64,000 bases of DNA from Rhizophlyctis rosea (Eukaryota > Chytridiomycota > Chytridiomycetes > Rhizophlyctidales > Rhizophlyctidaceae), in the NCBI GenBank assembly GCA_027596075.1, contig JADGJC010000012.1:181812-245811 (forward strand), given 5' to 3'. Made by a program: the position numbers and the translations under genes. Of this stretch, positions 43,653-56,800 are shown piece by piece. How positions within the stretch are numbered: the stretch's first letter is position 1; each line of letters starts with the position of its first letter. Below the pieces are notes generated by a model. That model was not told the DNA's origin. It did not search any database and saw only the letters and a list, made by a program, of their open reading frames with translations.

Positions 43653-45525
43653 CTAAGCAGCCAACCTATAGTTCCTATGCACCGCAAAATCCAACAGCCC
43701 CACCACCCCACCGACCGCCACACCCACCGGCGACGGAACCTTCAAAAGCCCCACCCCAACAAACACCGCCCCAACAACCGCAACATACAGCGCATTCCTC
43801 CCGACCTCGCTTGCACCCTTCACCAACATCCCATCCCCATTCACTGAAACCGCAATAGCCTTCTCCCACAACAAGTACGTAGCGGTGAAGACTAACCCCA
43901 CCGCAGCGGCATTAGCGCCCCGGAAGAATAGCCGGACGGTGGGGAAACCGCGGTACTTGCGCCAGAGGGGCAGGACGCCGGTTTTGATTAGAAGACCCGG
44001 GAGGAACATGCCTATCCATGCGAGGATTGCGCCGCCTACTGCGGGGCCGACGCCGTAGGGGCGGAGGATTAGGGCGCCGCAGAAGGCGGCGAAGTTGAAG
44101 TTGGGGCCTGGTTGGAGTAGGCGTCAGTACAAGTCATACTAAGGACCATGAATACCGCCGAACACGAGAAAAGAGGGGGAAGAACCAAACCAAAAATCCA
44201 CGACCACACTCACCAGGCATAGCATTGATGATAGCCAACCCCAACAGAAACGCCGAATCCGTAGCCCACCCATTCGTCACAACATAATTATACAGCATCG
44301 GAATCACCACCGGTCCTCCTCCGAAAATGATTGATCCCACATAATAGAATGTCGTTAGGACCTGAAGTGTCAGAACTGGCAAGCCTGTAATGGGTAGAAA
44401 CGCTCGAACGAGGACGGCTGCTAGGAATAGGATGAGCCAGGTGATTAGGACTAGGAGACCGGTTCGCGGGGTGTAGGCGAAGTGGACCGGGGGCTCTGGG
44501 TCGGTTGATGGGGTCGTGGTGGTGGGGGGTGCGGGTGCGGTGGGTGTGGAGGTTGAGGTGGCGGGTTGGTCGGTGTGGAGGAGTTGGCCGTCGTTTCTTC
44601 TTTTCTGCAAACCGCGCACAGAGAATATCAGACTTGGACCCGAAAGCGACAGCGCCATGACGTAAAATACGCGACCCAACCTACCCTCCACGCAAGAATC
44701 CAATGTTCAGCATACCCCACAAGCGCGCCCACCACCATCAACAACGGGATCAACCAGGGCACCGCCTGGAAGTTGGCAGTAAGCGCAAAAGTCGCGAAGG
44801 CAATGACTTTCGTCAATGGGTCGATGCAGAGTTTATTGCCCAGATTGTAGGCTGCCACGGCAACGAGTGCAACGGCTGCGGATGCTAGTCCGTTCTCCAG
44901 GAACAACACCCAAACCGGGAATGTACTCTGATCACCACCGATCACACCGCCCAGAACACCCATCACGATTCCTCCTGGGATACTGAAGAGGAACATGTTA
45001 GATGCAAGTGCTGGTACAACATCACGCTAGAGATCAATGGTTCATCTCATGTCATCTCGCTCACCTCCAAATCATGAACCCCCAAACCGCAGGAATGATC
45101 CCATCCCTAATCATCGCCACAGTATACGCCAACTGCGTACTAGCCGGTCCAGGCAACGCAGAACTTATAGCGAATAGCTCAGCAAACATCGTATCGTCCA
45201 TCCATTTCTTCTTCGTCACAAACATATTGTGCAAGAGACCAATGTGAGCGGCGGGCCCGCCGAAGGTGATGAAGGGGAGCGGGGCATAGTCTTTGGTGAT
45301 TTCGAGTAGGCGGGTTGGGAGGGAGCGGGTTTGTCGTGTGAGTCGGTGAGGGTGGTCTTCCATTTCTATTGTGTGCGTTGTTGGGTTTGGGGGTTTTGAG
45401 TCTGCGGAGGGCGGTAAGGTGGTAGGGTTGTTGATGGTTCCATCGTCGCTGGTTGCAGGGTTGATATGGTCTACTACAGCCGGGTCTGTTGGCACACCGT
45501 CTTTTGAGAGGTCGGCGGTTGACAT
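43653..45525 (-). CDS. CHR-family chromate ion transporter (long, two-domain form)
   Basis: Membrane transporter of the CHR superfamily, known for chromate efflux or sulfate-linked transport in bacteria and some fungi. Four exons on the minus strand: 45065-45525, 44685-44982, 44214-44604, 43653-44107; 534 residues, phases consistent. A Pro/Thr-rich cytosolic N-terminus (about 75 residues) precedes domain 1, with PLPFITFGGPAAHIGLLHNM, WMDDTMFAELFAISSALPGP (the family has FGGPxAH and ALPGPxxxQ) and ASTQLAYTVAMIRDG. A linker rich in Thr/Pro follows, then domain 2 with SIIFGGGPVVIPMLYNYVV and ATDSAFLLGLAIINAMPGPN. The two halves are the expected inverted-symmetry repeats. About ten hydrophobic helices are visible. 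The natural substrate in this organism is unknown. Confidence 0.9.
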
Positions 45526-46106
45526 TTCTTGCCCGTGGGAATTTCAAGAAAGTATGAGATCGTTTCGCGGCCACTTCCCGTTCTGTGTATGGGAAGTGGA
45601 CATACTTATAAAGTTCGTCTGCATAGTAGTTCCACAGTTTTGGTAAAGAAGGAGTACTTCGGAGGGTATGGAGGTTTCGCGTTTGCTGCGAAACGGCGGG
45701 GTCAGCAACAACATGATTTCATTGGCTGGCGGGTGGGTGGCACGGCATGCGTGTCCGGTACGCGCGAACCCGTTGGTCGCGGGCAAGCAAATCCGCCCAG
45801 TTGGATTCCATGATGGAACGTGGAATTAACGATGGTCAGACTGGTACATGACTGTGCCGCCAGTTAGGGTCCACGTCCATGGTTTTGGCCAGGGCACATC
45901 CGAGACTTCGAACATCAAATAAGGAACATACGAACCTTCTATCGAAAATGGAGCTGCAGCACGGAATGTCACAATCTCAGACCCGTTTTATTTACAAAAG
46001 TTGCCCAAATACTCCGAGGTCTACGACAATTCTACGCAATTTCTTCAGTAGCAACACCACATCCACCAATTGACAACAAAACCAACTCAACACCCCTCCT
46101 CCACCC

Positions 46107-47832
46107 CTACCACCCACTCCCCTCAACATACCCCCTCCCCCTCCCCTGCCCCCTCCCCGCCTCCTCACTCTTCCTCCCACCCCCATAATAATGCACCTCC
46201 GGAACCTCATAATTAGGCAACTCATACCGCTCCGTCAACCCACTCCGCGAACTGTACGTCCCACTCCTCGACGGCACACCCAAGTCCGTCCCATCCTCAT
46301 TCCTACTACTTGCCCTACTCTCCCCCCTCCCCGCCCGTCCATTGTTGACCCCCGGAACAGACCATCTCAATCCAGTGGGTGAATCAGACGACACACCGCC
46401 TTGTTTGAAATAGTACTGTGGGTCGTCGCGTTTAGCGCGTTGGCGGCGACGGAAGAAGAAGATTACCAGACCGATGATGAGAAGGAGGACGACGAGACCT
46501 CCTGCTGCGGCACCTGCTATGACTGCTATGGAGGGTTTGGTGGATGAAGAGGTCGAGTCTTGGGAGTTGTTGCTTCCATTGCTTCCAGTTGGTGTGACTG
46601 TGGATGTGGGGATGGAACGAGGTGGGACTGTGGCAAGCTTGTTGTTGCTTGAATCATAAATGGCATATGCGGATGCGCGGTAGGTATAGGTTGCCCGGAC
46701 GGTGCTAGTACTGAAGGGATGCAGTTCCATTGCACAGGTTGGGGTAGGATTAAGGGGTCCGAATGATGTTCCTGAGCGCGGGAAAGACATATGTTATATA
46801 TGTCGTGGCCAATTGCAACGCTCTTGCGCTGGAGCAGGGCGACACATGACATTCATAATAATATTACCTCCCAACTCACCATTCTTATTCGGAGTATTAA
46901 CAATCCAATTCTCAAGTGTATCACACAGCGGACAATCCCTCGTAAACTCCGTCTGTCTAATACTCGAATCACACTTCTCGCACTTCGGGTCTTCACAAGC
47001 CCACCGAACGATACGATCCTGTCCCGAAGTGGCATTATGCGTGACATTGGAGATGGTCCAAATGTTGGATGTCATTTGCGTGCATGCAGCGAAATATGGT
47101 ATGACCGTGGCATCAAATGCATCGCTGGTACAGGTTGTGTCGTTGCTCTGGTGGTAGGAAGTTCGGGCATAGTATGGCGTGAGGGTTGTGTTTACGCTGC
47201 AGACCGGGAGGGGGAAAAGGTTTCAATTCCTATACAACACACGCAATCACGACCCGCGTTATGGCTTTTTTCCCAACTGTACTTACGTCAACCCATCCAC
47301 AAGCTCATACCAACCCTCGCTGCACTTATCCGTAGTCCGCGGCGGGTAATACCAGGAATTAGATGTAGAATCACAATTCCTACAATACGTGGTGAAGTTT
47401 TTATTCCCCGTCTCGTACGGCTCTGATGGACTGCAATCGTATCGCCAAATAAGTCCCGCTGCTTCATCTAAGTAGTTATACCTATATCGTGGGAGCAAGG
47501 TGACGGCGTTGATCGTGAGGAGTGTGGCGTACGGTGTTTGGTCTGTGGGGGTTTCGATGTGAGTGGTAGGATGATTGCACCATGTGGGTGGGGGCGTGGT
47601 TCGAGGGTTAGCGTGAGGGGGACGTACAGCATATGTTCAGAGCTTCGTATTCGTCTTGCATCAAGGAGAGTTTTTCAGCGGGTGTGGAGGAGTTGCGGAG
47701 GAAGGAGAGGGAGGGTTGCGTCCAACATTCTGGAGGGTACACTCGTTGACGGCGATATTTGATTGTTCCTTGTGCCTCCAGGAAGGTCGGCGTCGCCAGG
47801 AGGAGGGCAAGCAAGGACACTGTCTTGTGCAT
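46107..47832 (-). CDS. Type I single-pass membrane protein with Cys-rich ectodomain
   Basis: I do not recognise a named family. Four exons on the minus strand: 47628-47832, 47287-47542, 46868-47196, 46107-46771; 484 residues. The signal peptide is MHKTVSLLALLLATPTFLEA. The ectodomain (about 21-295) has many cysteines (ECW, NICY, TYCRNCDS, DKCSEGWY, CEDPKCEKCDSS, CPLCDTLENW) and N-glycosylation sites (NFT, NVT, NAT), then a Ser/Thr-rich stalk. One transmembrane helix (IAVIAGAAAGGLVVLLLIIG) is followed by FFFRRRQRAKRDD. The cytosolic tail is Arg/Gly/Ser-rich with several tyrosines (YELPNYEVPEVHYYGGG). The overall plan is that of a fungal cell-surface sensor or adhesin-like protein; function unknown. 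Confidence 0.75.
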
Positions 47833-48560
47833 GTTGAACTTGGAAGAGGGGGGACAACTCCGACGAGGGAAGTTGGAGCACACTGCGTCCGAGAAGACAC
47901 GAAGCCCTGCTTGTGAATGGTCGAAGATGCAGATGGTGAACAAAACAAAAAGTTCGAAAACTAACTTTTGCCTCGGATCCTTCATTTGAACACCCCAAAT
48001 GCGTCTCCACAACTGTGCTCCTCCGAGTGTGACGAGTGTCTGACTCTCCCTCCCTAAAAGGAGATTGAGGAGGCGCTTCGGAGCGGAGGTGGCTTTGAAC
48101 AACAAAAGTCTGTTTTCGCACGCGCTGGTGGCAGAGCTGTCGGGATTGGTGGCACTGTTGATGGTAAACAAATAACCCCGTTTACAAAGGAAGGCAAGCC
48201 GAGACGTGATAGAAGGAAAGGAGGGAAAGTATTTGGAAGGCAAGACTGTTACTCTCAAGATTATCCAGGGGATCGCTTGGAAACGCAAAGGAGAGTTACT
48301 TCGTGAATGCAAAGCGTCGCACAAAACCGTGCCCAACCTTGCCAGGTGGGAGTCCCGTCCAAATCGGATGGCCCTGCATATGAGGATCAGAGGAAAGGGA
48401 CGCGATTCACGCGAAGGAGCTATCGACGATGGCACACTAACAATCCTAACTACAATCAAAGCCTTCGTCGATCACCCAAAGCAAAAAACCTTATAATCAA
48501 GAACCACCCGGCACTTCCCCACAACCTCCAGAAAAGTCAGCAACATACATCTATCCAAAA
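47833..48560. other. Intergenic region
   Basis: Promoter of the membrane-protein gene and 5' flank of the pseudogene. ORFs on both strands here have no recognisable content. Confidence 0.5.
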
Positions 48561-48988
48561 GTGCACGCCAAACTCCTCACCATCGCGGCACTCGCCGCCA
48601 TCGCAAACCTCGTCAAGTTCAGAACCATTACCCACACGGCTACTCCGCCAACGGTCTAGACTACTACATCACCATCAACCCCAAGTTCGGCACCCAAGTG
48701 TTTCTCTACAACGGCTTGAAAACTGACGGGTCTAGCGGGATGTACCAAATATTCTCTTGTACGTCCCCTTTCGTTTCCGTGCATGTGTAGCTTTGTTTGA
48801 CGGATGTGCTAGACGTTGGAACCCGACACCTGGCGAAAACTCCAATCAGTAGAAGACGTAAAACCCCCGAAGATCGGCAGCGTCACCACGTCTGCATCCA
48901 AGCCTCGTCATCTGCCACCGGCATCGCGACTGTCCAAGCATGCAGCAGCAATAACTACAGGCAGCAGTTCAAGCTTGTGTACCAATGA
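48561..48988 (+). pseudogene. Degenerate secreted small-protein gene
   Basis: Begins with a good signal-peptide reading (HAKLLTIAALAAIANLVK), but its first codon is GTG where ATG is expected. A frame change near 48620 is needed to continue into GYSANGLDYYITINPKFGTQ and YNGLKTDGSSGMYQIF. A probable intron (about 48759-48812) follows. After it, recognisable pieces such as GSVTTSAS and VCIQASSSATGIATVQACSS lie in different frames, ending KLVYQ-stop at 48986-48988. The combination of lost start and at least two frame breaks marks a pseudogene. The tail has lectin-like or effector-like character, but the family is not identified. Confidence 0.55.
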
Positions 48989-50869
48989 TCAACGGGCAGA
49001 TACTCTCTTTCCATCAGGATGAGATTGCTCAATTGATTCTTTCAAGCGGGTACACTCCTCTAATGAGGCTACTGCTTAGGCATCCATCAACAAACAACCG
49101 GAGGGGTTCTACTGCTTATCTCCGGATTGGAAGGCTGCTAAGGTTGGAGTTTATCCCTGTGCGGGGGCGGCGAGCTTTGCCTCCTTTTGAATCATATGAC
49201 GAGAAGCTGGCGAGGGTAGACTAGTCCTCAGATTCGAAGTATGATAGCCGCTATGTGTTACCAATAGATATTTGCGGCATCAGTTGCCAGAGAAACCAGC
49301 GTCGTTGAGTAGATTGGATGAAAGGCTCAAAAGCAGGTCTATGATTCCCTTCTACAAAAGAACACCGCTTACTATGACATGGATATGGAAAGCTAGCTGT
49401 GAGTCTGCCGTATGGGTCCCCAATGTCCAAGCTTCAAGATTTGATAAGTTCAGCACGCCCATACATGAAAAGTATACAAATTTCGCGAGGGCGTTGGAGC
49501 ACAGAACTGCAATCTATAGTCATATGACATTTGAGACACCCATAGCGCAATAGCTGGCTCCCTCAAAACAACAGAAGAAACCCCAATCTACGCTGTCAAA
49601 GTCTTTGGGGTCTCAGTCGCCACCCTTTCCTTCCCGCCCAGGCTAGATGACAAGAAGCAAAATCTTTGTCAGTTCTGTGCAAAGCTCAAACCAGTCAAAC
49701 GACGGAAACTCACTGCCAATACTGGACATAACGTCCCAATTGTGTAATTTGAACGGGCGCATTGAGGGAATGGATTGTCAGGAGGAGGTAATTGCGAGGT
49801 ATGACCACCCAGGCGAATCGGATGAAGAGGGTTGAGTAGATTGCGAGAGCTTTTGTAGAGAGGGTGCATGAGTGGGTTGGTGTTTGAGTAATTGGCATGC
49901 GAGCTTGAAATCATTAAACCACACCTGTTGTCATTCCAGGGCTAATGAGTTCCGGGCTCTTTTGGAAGTCGGCAATGGCTGCCAGGGGCAGCCCAAAGTT
50001 TGCCACTGTTGCCAAATATGGAATGTCAGCTCATCTTTGCCCAAGCAGAAGGTACAAAGTTCGGATTTGACGTACCGGGTCCCCAAAAATGCTACAGGCG
50101 CACGCGGATGGAGGAAAGGGAGTCAGATTTCAAAGAGGCTGTGGCTCTGCCGGACCTGTCATATGCCAACATACCGTGCTTGAGTTGTTTTACATAAGGA
50201 TTACGTCAATGCTTGCAGACTGTGCAGCTGAATTCAGCATGCAGCTCATCCACTTACCTGAAAAGATACTGTCTGAATTCTGGGCTGGTTAGGTATTTGA
50301 CAGCTCGAGCGGTGAAGGGAGCTTGATGAGACATTAAGATCAGAGGAGAAGCTGTGATGCTGCTGTCGAGGCATTGCCGGTGAGGGCGTTGGGTTGAGTT
50401 GCTTATAACAGACAAATCGCGGCCAACTCATCACCTTCTTCGCCTTTCCTGTCCATCTACTGCGTCCCGGAAAGTCCGGAAGGCCCCCAGCATCCGCAGG
50501 CCGCGATGTGAATCAGGGAGCAATGTGCATTTGGTAGTTTTGGTTCTTCCGAAATCGGGCCGCACCGGAGACGTCGGAGGTACCGTGATCTTATCTGATC
50601 TTGCAATTCATCAAGATTCAAGGTTGATTGCAATCATTGAATGCACCAATCTGACTTCATCAAGGAAATTATTATTACTTGTTTGAGTTCAAATAATTTT
50701 CCCATTGTGGATATTTGTGCAACCCTGTGTATGACCGTCCATCACTTGTCGCGAAGATGTCCACCCACATTTTCCTCCTTCGCTGCTGCATCGATGCTGC
50801 CTTCGCTCCGAGCAAACCTGGTAGTGGGCCATTCTGACCTTTTCCTGGAGCTAAGGATATCTTACCGGG
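48989..50869. other. Region upstream of the RdRP fusion, no firm gene
   Basis: 1.9 kb of short frames. The best is about 49560-49740 on the plus strand (ETPIYAVKVFGVSVATLSFP and CQFCAKLKPVKRRKL), which ends at a stop near 49747. Another is about 50035-50190 (AEGTKFGFDVPGPQKCYRRT). These may be remnants or missed N-terminal exons of the RdRP gene, whose catalytic part starts unusually close to its first available ATG. I cannot join them convincingly. Confidence 0.35.
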
Positions 50870-53800
50870 ATGGCCGCACCAGCTCACTACTCGTGGGACG
50901 CTGACGGGCTGACTCCTTTGACGGGGTCAGCCATCGACGTGCTCTTACCCAAAACAAAACGGCCAGAGACTGACGGCCACAAAGAAGCCGTTCTCTGTTT
51001 CACGTATCGCGAATATCCTAGAGACAATGAGATCGTACAGCTGGAGTGGAAGATCATGGGCAGTTGTCTGGCCTGGGCGGCGTTGCCGGTTACCGACTTC
51101 GTTTATGTTCAAGCTGACCCTCCCAGTGACAATAGCGAAAACTGGAAGAAAGGTTACGAGCGGTTTTTGAGGACTGGCATACGTGCTAGACATGCATCAC
51201 CGAAGCGTGACGAGGCATCACAAGGTTTGTTTCAGTGCCATGCTCTGTCTCAGATTCCCTCACGTTTGATATCGTTCAACCGAATAGTCAAACTCACACC
51301 CAGTACTCTCCCAACAGACCAAGTCGACACCTTCTTCTTCGTTGGTCACACCAACAGTCAAATTCGTGACAGAAAATGCTGCTATCTCATCCGCTCAACC
51401 TCACACAAACATGCAACAGACCGACTGAAAACATACTGGCACCTGGGCAACGCAGACACGGTGAAACGTGCAAAACACTCTGGCATTTTGTTTACCAGCT
51501 GTGACATATGGAGCTTGGTCATCAATGCTACTGTTCAGGTAGAGCAAGACATTAGACGGAATGATTACATATTCACAGATGGATGTGGGAGAATCTCCAC
51601 CCAAATGATGAGGAATATTACTACTTCTTTACAGGCTAAGGAGAAGGCTCTGTTGCTGAAGCGTAGTCAGATGAACATGCCCAAGTCAAAGGAAAGTTTT
51701 GGGAGGAAGCCTGCTGCCCCGAGCAATGGAATTGGTCTGCTGGATCATGAACTGCCTTCCGTGGTGCAAATTCGTGCCCATGGGGTCAAGGGTGTTCTGA
51801 CATTAGATCCTACACTCCAAGGAAATAAGGCGGTTCTACGCTCCTCAATGCTGAAATTTCACTCAGGTACGTCAGCAAGCTTCAACATTTATGATTGCCC
51901 AAACTAACTAATGTAAACCCTTAGATTACTCCTCTTCCTGGACCAGCACCCCACCAACACCCTGCAACTTCCGTGTGGGAATCAAGTCTTACTCCTCAGC
52001 ACCGAGAGCCCGGTTCACCAAAGTTGGAGAACAAGAATTGCTCCAGTTGAATGCTCGTAATATTTCAATCGATGCCATTCGGGAAAAGCATCTCCGTCGG
52101 GGCACCGATGGCCGGTTGCAAATCAAACTGGAAAAAGCCCGCCGGCCTCTTGGCGTGGCGGACTATTCTGGTACATTGAAATCAGGGCAATGTTTCTTGT
52201 AAGTTTCCTGCTTTCATATGTTTTCTTTGTCTTGAGGCTCGGGAAGTTCATATCATGCAATCATCACAATAGTCAACCCACAATCAACGGAACGCCCACA
52301 GCCCTGTATGGCACGGTGGCAGTAATGCGCAACCCTTGCTACCATCCCGGTGACATCCGCATCCTCCGTGCTGTGCCCTGTCCCGCTCTATGCCATCTCC
52401 GGGATTGTGTTGTGTTCCCCGTGTTGGGCGACCGCCCACATCCCGACGAAATGTCCGGAGGCGACTTGGATGGCGACCAGTATCTGGTTGGTGTTTTTTG
52501 AATTCGTTTTGTGTCGAAGCAGACTGTAGTGTATGCTTCAAGTCACAACCACAAGCTTATCCTTGTAACTATTTGACTTTAGGTGATATGGGATCCTGAC
52601 CTCATCCCCAGAAGCCATGCTGTCCCGTTCGATTACCGGTCCCAAAGTGCTTCCTTTACTATCGGTGCCGATTTTGGCAATCATATCAGGTACAACTGCT
52701 CTGTTTGACAAGACCTTTGCATCCTTCTTCACCACAATCCCTTCTTTTCTCACAACTACCTTCCAGCTACTTCGTCCAATCCGACAACAATCTACTGGCC
52801 CGCATCAACTCCGTCCTTCTGAAACTCGCCGCTTGTCCCGCTCACGGTCCCTTCTCTGAGCTTTCTGAGAAAGCAAACAGACTTTTCAGCTTGGGTGTCG
52901 ACAACCAAAACTTCCCGCGGAAGGAGTTGGAAGTTTTGGAAGCTGAGGTTGCGGGCTTGCAAGTTGATAAGGGGCATTTTCTGTACATGGAATGTGCAAT
53001 TGGAGATGAGGATGGAGAGGATGAGGTCGATGGCGGGATGGAAGTGGTGGAGGAGGACCGGAAGGGGATTGAGTTTTGGAGTGAGGAGATGCGGTTCAAC
53101 GAGGCGTTGAAAGTGACGGTGGACTTGTCGAAGGTTGCAAGGGAGTTGATCAAAGGCGGTGTCGAAAAGGCGATCAGGAAGGCTGGAGGGGATCGCTTGA
53201 AGGACGTTGAGTCCCGATTGATCACTGAAGCCCGCACATCTTTTGAATTGAAGAAGAACAATCTCAAAAGATTCTATCACTCCTACGCTGAGTATTCTTC
53301 CGCACTGCACAAGTTTGGGAAAGCCTTTGAACACGGGAATGCTGCCGGGGACAAACTCGAGTCGTTCCGATCATCACCTACATATCGAAACGCTTTGCGA
53401 GACAAAGACGAATGGGACGAATGCAACCAGCAATTCACTCGGAATCCCGAATCATTTGCAGATCCATGGCAGGCGCAGAAAGAGCTCAGCATTTACTTCG
53501 AGGCGCAGGCCAAAGCGCTGGAAATGGAAACAGCGCTGGAGGAGGAATGTGAAAAATGGGCCAAGGCACTCCTTTGGACGGCATCGCAGAGCCGTAATTC
53601 TGATTCGGAATTTCGTACACGGGGGATGATGTTCGCGCTCTCATATGTGCAATATCTTCGTCGCTTGCAGGAATTGCAAAGTTCGTCTCCTTATCGGTCG
53701 TTACAAGTCCTGCGACGATCCGTACAATCGTTTGATAACCGTTTGGCAACCAATGAAATCACGCCTCTCGAATTCCTCAGCCTCATCTCCCATGAGCTCG

Positions 53801-56800
53801 TTCAATTCCAAACCCGTCTTCCCATATACGACCAGAAACACATCATTCTTGATGCAGTCATCCGCAATAGGGTGGTGTTGCTTGTTGCCGAAACGAGGAG
53901 TGGCAAATCCACTCAAGTACCACAATACATCCTCGACCACCTCATCCCCTCTTCCTCCAATCCATCATCTTCCGCCACACCTGCGTTGGGAGGCAAGAAG
54001 TCTCCAAGAGACTTCGTCGCAATCCGCGTCACCCAACCCCGCCGTCTAGCAGCAACCCGTATCGCCTCCCGCATCGCCAAAGAACGCCAAACAATCCTCG
54101 GAACAGAAATCGGCTACCACATCGGCCGCGAAACCCCATTCACGCACAAAAACTCCGTCCCAACACGTCTCGAATTGAACACCATGGGCATCCTCCTAAA
54201 CCAACTCACGAACCCGCATCAATCCCTCCAACACGTCCGCTACATCATCGTGGACGAAGCCCATGAACGAAGTCTTGAAGCTGATCTCGGTCTCGCACTT
54301 CTCAAAAAAGCGCTAACAATCCTTCCACACCTGAAACTCATCATCATGTCCGCCGGATTTGACGCAACAACATACAGCGAGTACTTCGGTGGTGCGCCCA
54401 TTGTGCGGTGTGTTGGGAGGACTTTCCCGGTTGATGTGCAGTGGGATGAGGAGTGTGGGTTGGGGAGGGGACGGGATATGGACGAGGTTGTGGGGAGGGC
54501 TGTTGAGAAGGTTGTGGAGATTTTGGAGGCGGAGAGGGGGGTGTTTAGGAGTTTGGAGGAGGTTGAGAGGGAGAGGGAGAGGGAGGAGAAGGAGAAGGAG
54601 TGGCAGGTGAAGGTTACTTATGTGAATGGGAAGAAAGGGAAGCGGAAGGGGAGGAAGGGAAAGGGGAGGGGAATGCTTGGGGAAGAAGAAGTTGGCAAAG
54701 GGGCTGTTGAGATGCTGCCGGAAGATGAGGGGCATTCCAGACCCAACAAGAGTGCTCCAGCCAATCTGAATGCCGGAGCAGAAATCGGAGACCTCAATCA
54801 CAAAGTCGCTGATGCACGTCCGTACCCGCGCCTGTTCCACGTTACGAAAGAACGCCGCAATGTCATGAAAGAGCACGTGAAAGCCATCTTGAAGCAGAAC
54901 GCAAATCTTGAGGCTGTTCAATCGGAGCCGGAGGATACATGCATCAACCCCAGCCAGCCACATCAAATACTGAAATGGGGACAAAATGATGTGATTGAGG
55001 GGACACTTTCGACGGCCTCTCTTACTCTCAACGGCGGTTCGGCAACCAAGGCTGCACTAACCTCACTTGGCAACGCTGAATGGCTCACAGTTTCAGATGA
55101 GCACTCTTCAAACTCGGGGGATTTACTAGACTTGGAGGATGAAACGGCCTGTTCGTCGAGTGATGGATTCGACGATGAACAGCACGCTTTCAATATCACC
55201 TCTTTCGAGAAATTTGCCCGAGGCTATGCATTATTCGCGTTTGACGCTGGTGTAGGTCCGCCAGGTTTCAATCCCGACCATTGGTCAGGAGCGGACTGGG
55301 ATGCGTGGATAGATGAGTTGTTGATTCGGGTATTTGGGGATGGCAGCGAGGAGGACCTTGCACATGGAGGGACGAAGGGTGCAGTTGCGGGGGATGAGCT
55401 GTTGCGTGACTCATGGAAGTACTATAAGAAGGAAAGGACGCTTGTGGGCTGCTTCGAGAGCTTTGAATTGGAAACAGATGTCGATGACGTTCCAGCTCCT
55501 GCACCGGACGATGACCTTGTCAATGACGTCCCACCTCTTACACCGGACAATGACTTCGTTGATGACATTCTAGCTCATATATAGGACAAGAAATTTGTGG
55601 GGGCCGACATGGCCACACCCATCAACAAGGACTTGACCGGATCTAAGATGTCTGGGACTAACAACATCATCCATATCGACGAACCAGTCATTCCTCTCAA
55701 CGCGCTTCTCCCCATTCTTCCCGACCCAGAGTCCAGCACGCAAATCACAAACCTTTCGCAAGCACCCTCAACCCATCCCGACATCCTAGTCTTCCTCACC
55801 GGCGCCAACGACCTCCGCGAAGCCTGTCACCTGCTCCGCACCCGCTGTAAAACCCTCAACATCCCCAACATCCTCCCAATCTCCCTCCTATCCAGCTCCT
55901 CACAACATGATTCAGATCTCGCAACAGGCTCTATGCCCCACCACATCGCCCGCCGCGTCATCTTCGCCACCAATGTTGCGGAAACATCTCTTACATTCGC
56001 CACGTTGGGACACGTCGTCGACTGCGGGTGGGAGAAAGTCGCGAATTTCGATAACGCGACGCAGATTACAGAGTTGAACCTTCAACCTATCAGTCATGCG
56101 AGTGCTATTCAGCGGAGCGGCAGGGCCGGAAGGACGGGAAGGGGTGTGTGTCATCGGTTGTACACGCGTGCGGAATTTGATGGGATGGAGCCCTTTAAGG
56201 GATGCGAAGCCGATTTAGGGTTGACGGCTTTGAAGGTCATCCATTACGGGTACGATTTGCATACATTTGATTGGTTGCGGATGCCAGATGAGGACCGCTT
56301 AGAGAACACATTAGAGTTGGTGGAGGACCTGGGGATGGTCAGGCGGAAGGTGGATCGGTTATTCGGTGGGGCGGAGTACGAGCTCACCAGAGACGGCGAA
56401 GTAGCAGTCAAGATGAATTTGGATCCCAAGGAGGCGCGAGCGCTCATCACGGCTCATCGACTGGGAATCAGTGCAGATTATTTGGTCTTGATTGCCATGC
56501 GACGACTCCAGGATGCATTTGTTGGGGTCGATCGGGACGCAGATAGACATCATCTCGCGGACGAGAGTGGGGCTTCCATCACACAGCTGCAGATCTACAA
56601 CGAGTGGGCATCGGAAGCGTCTACAGCGCAATGGCAGAAGGTGTACAACGTTTCCGAATCAACATTGAAAATGGTCAAAAGGGACGTCCATCAGCTCACG
56701 AAGCAGTTCGGCGCATGTTTGGGACAAAGGAGAGATAGTCGGTCCATGCCAGGAATGACCACTGGCAGACTCGCTGAGCTCATTTCCCGGGCAGATCTCA

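Noticed and set aside
55582..55584. TAG as a reassigned sense codon
   Set aside because: TAG ends other genes in this window, for example the chitin synthase at 12822 and the 2944 gene at 3529.
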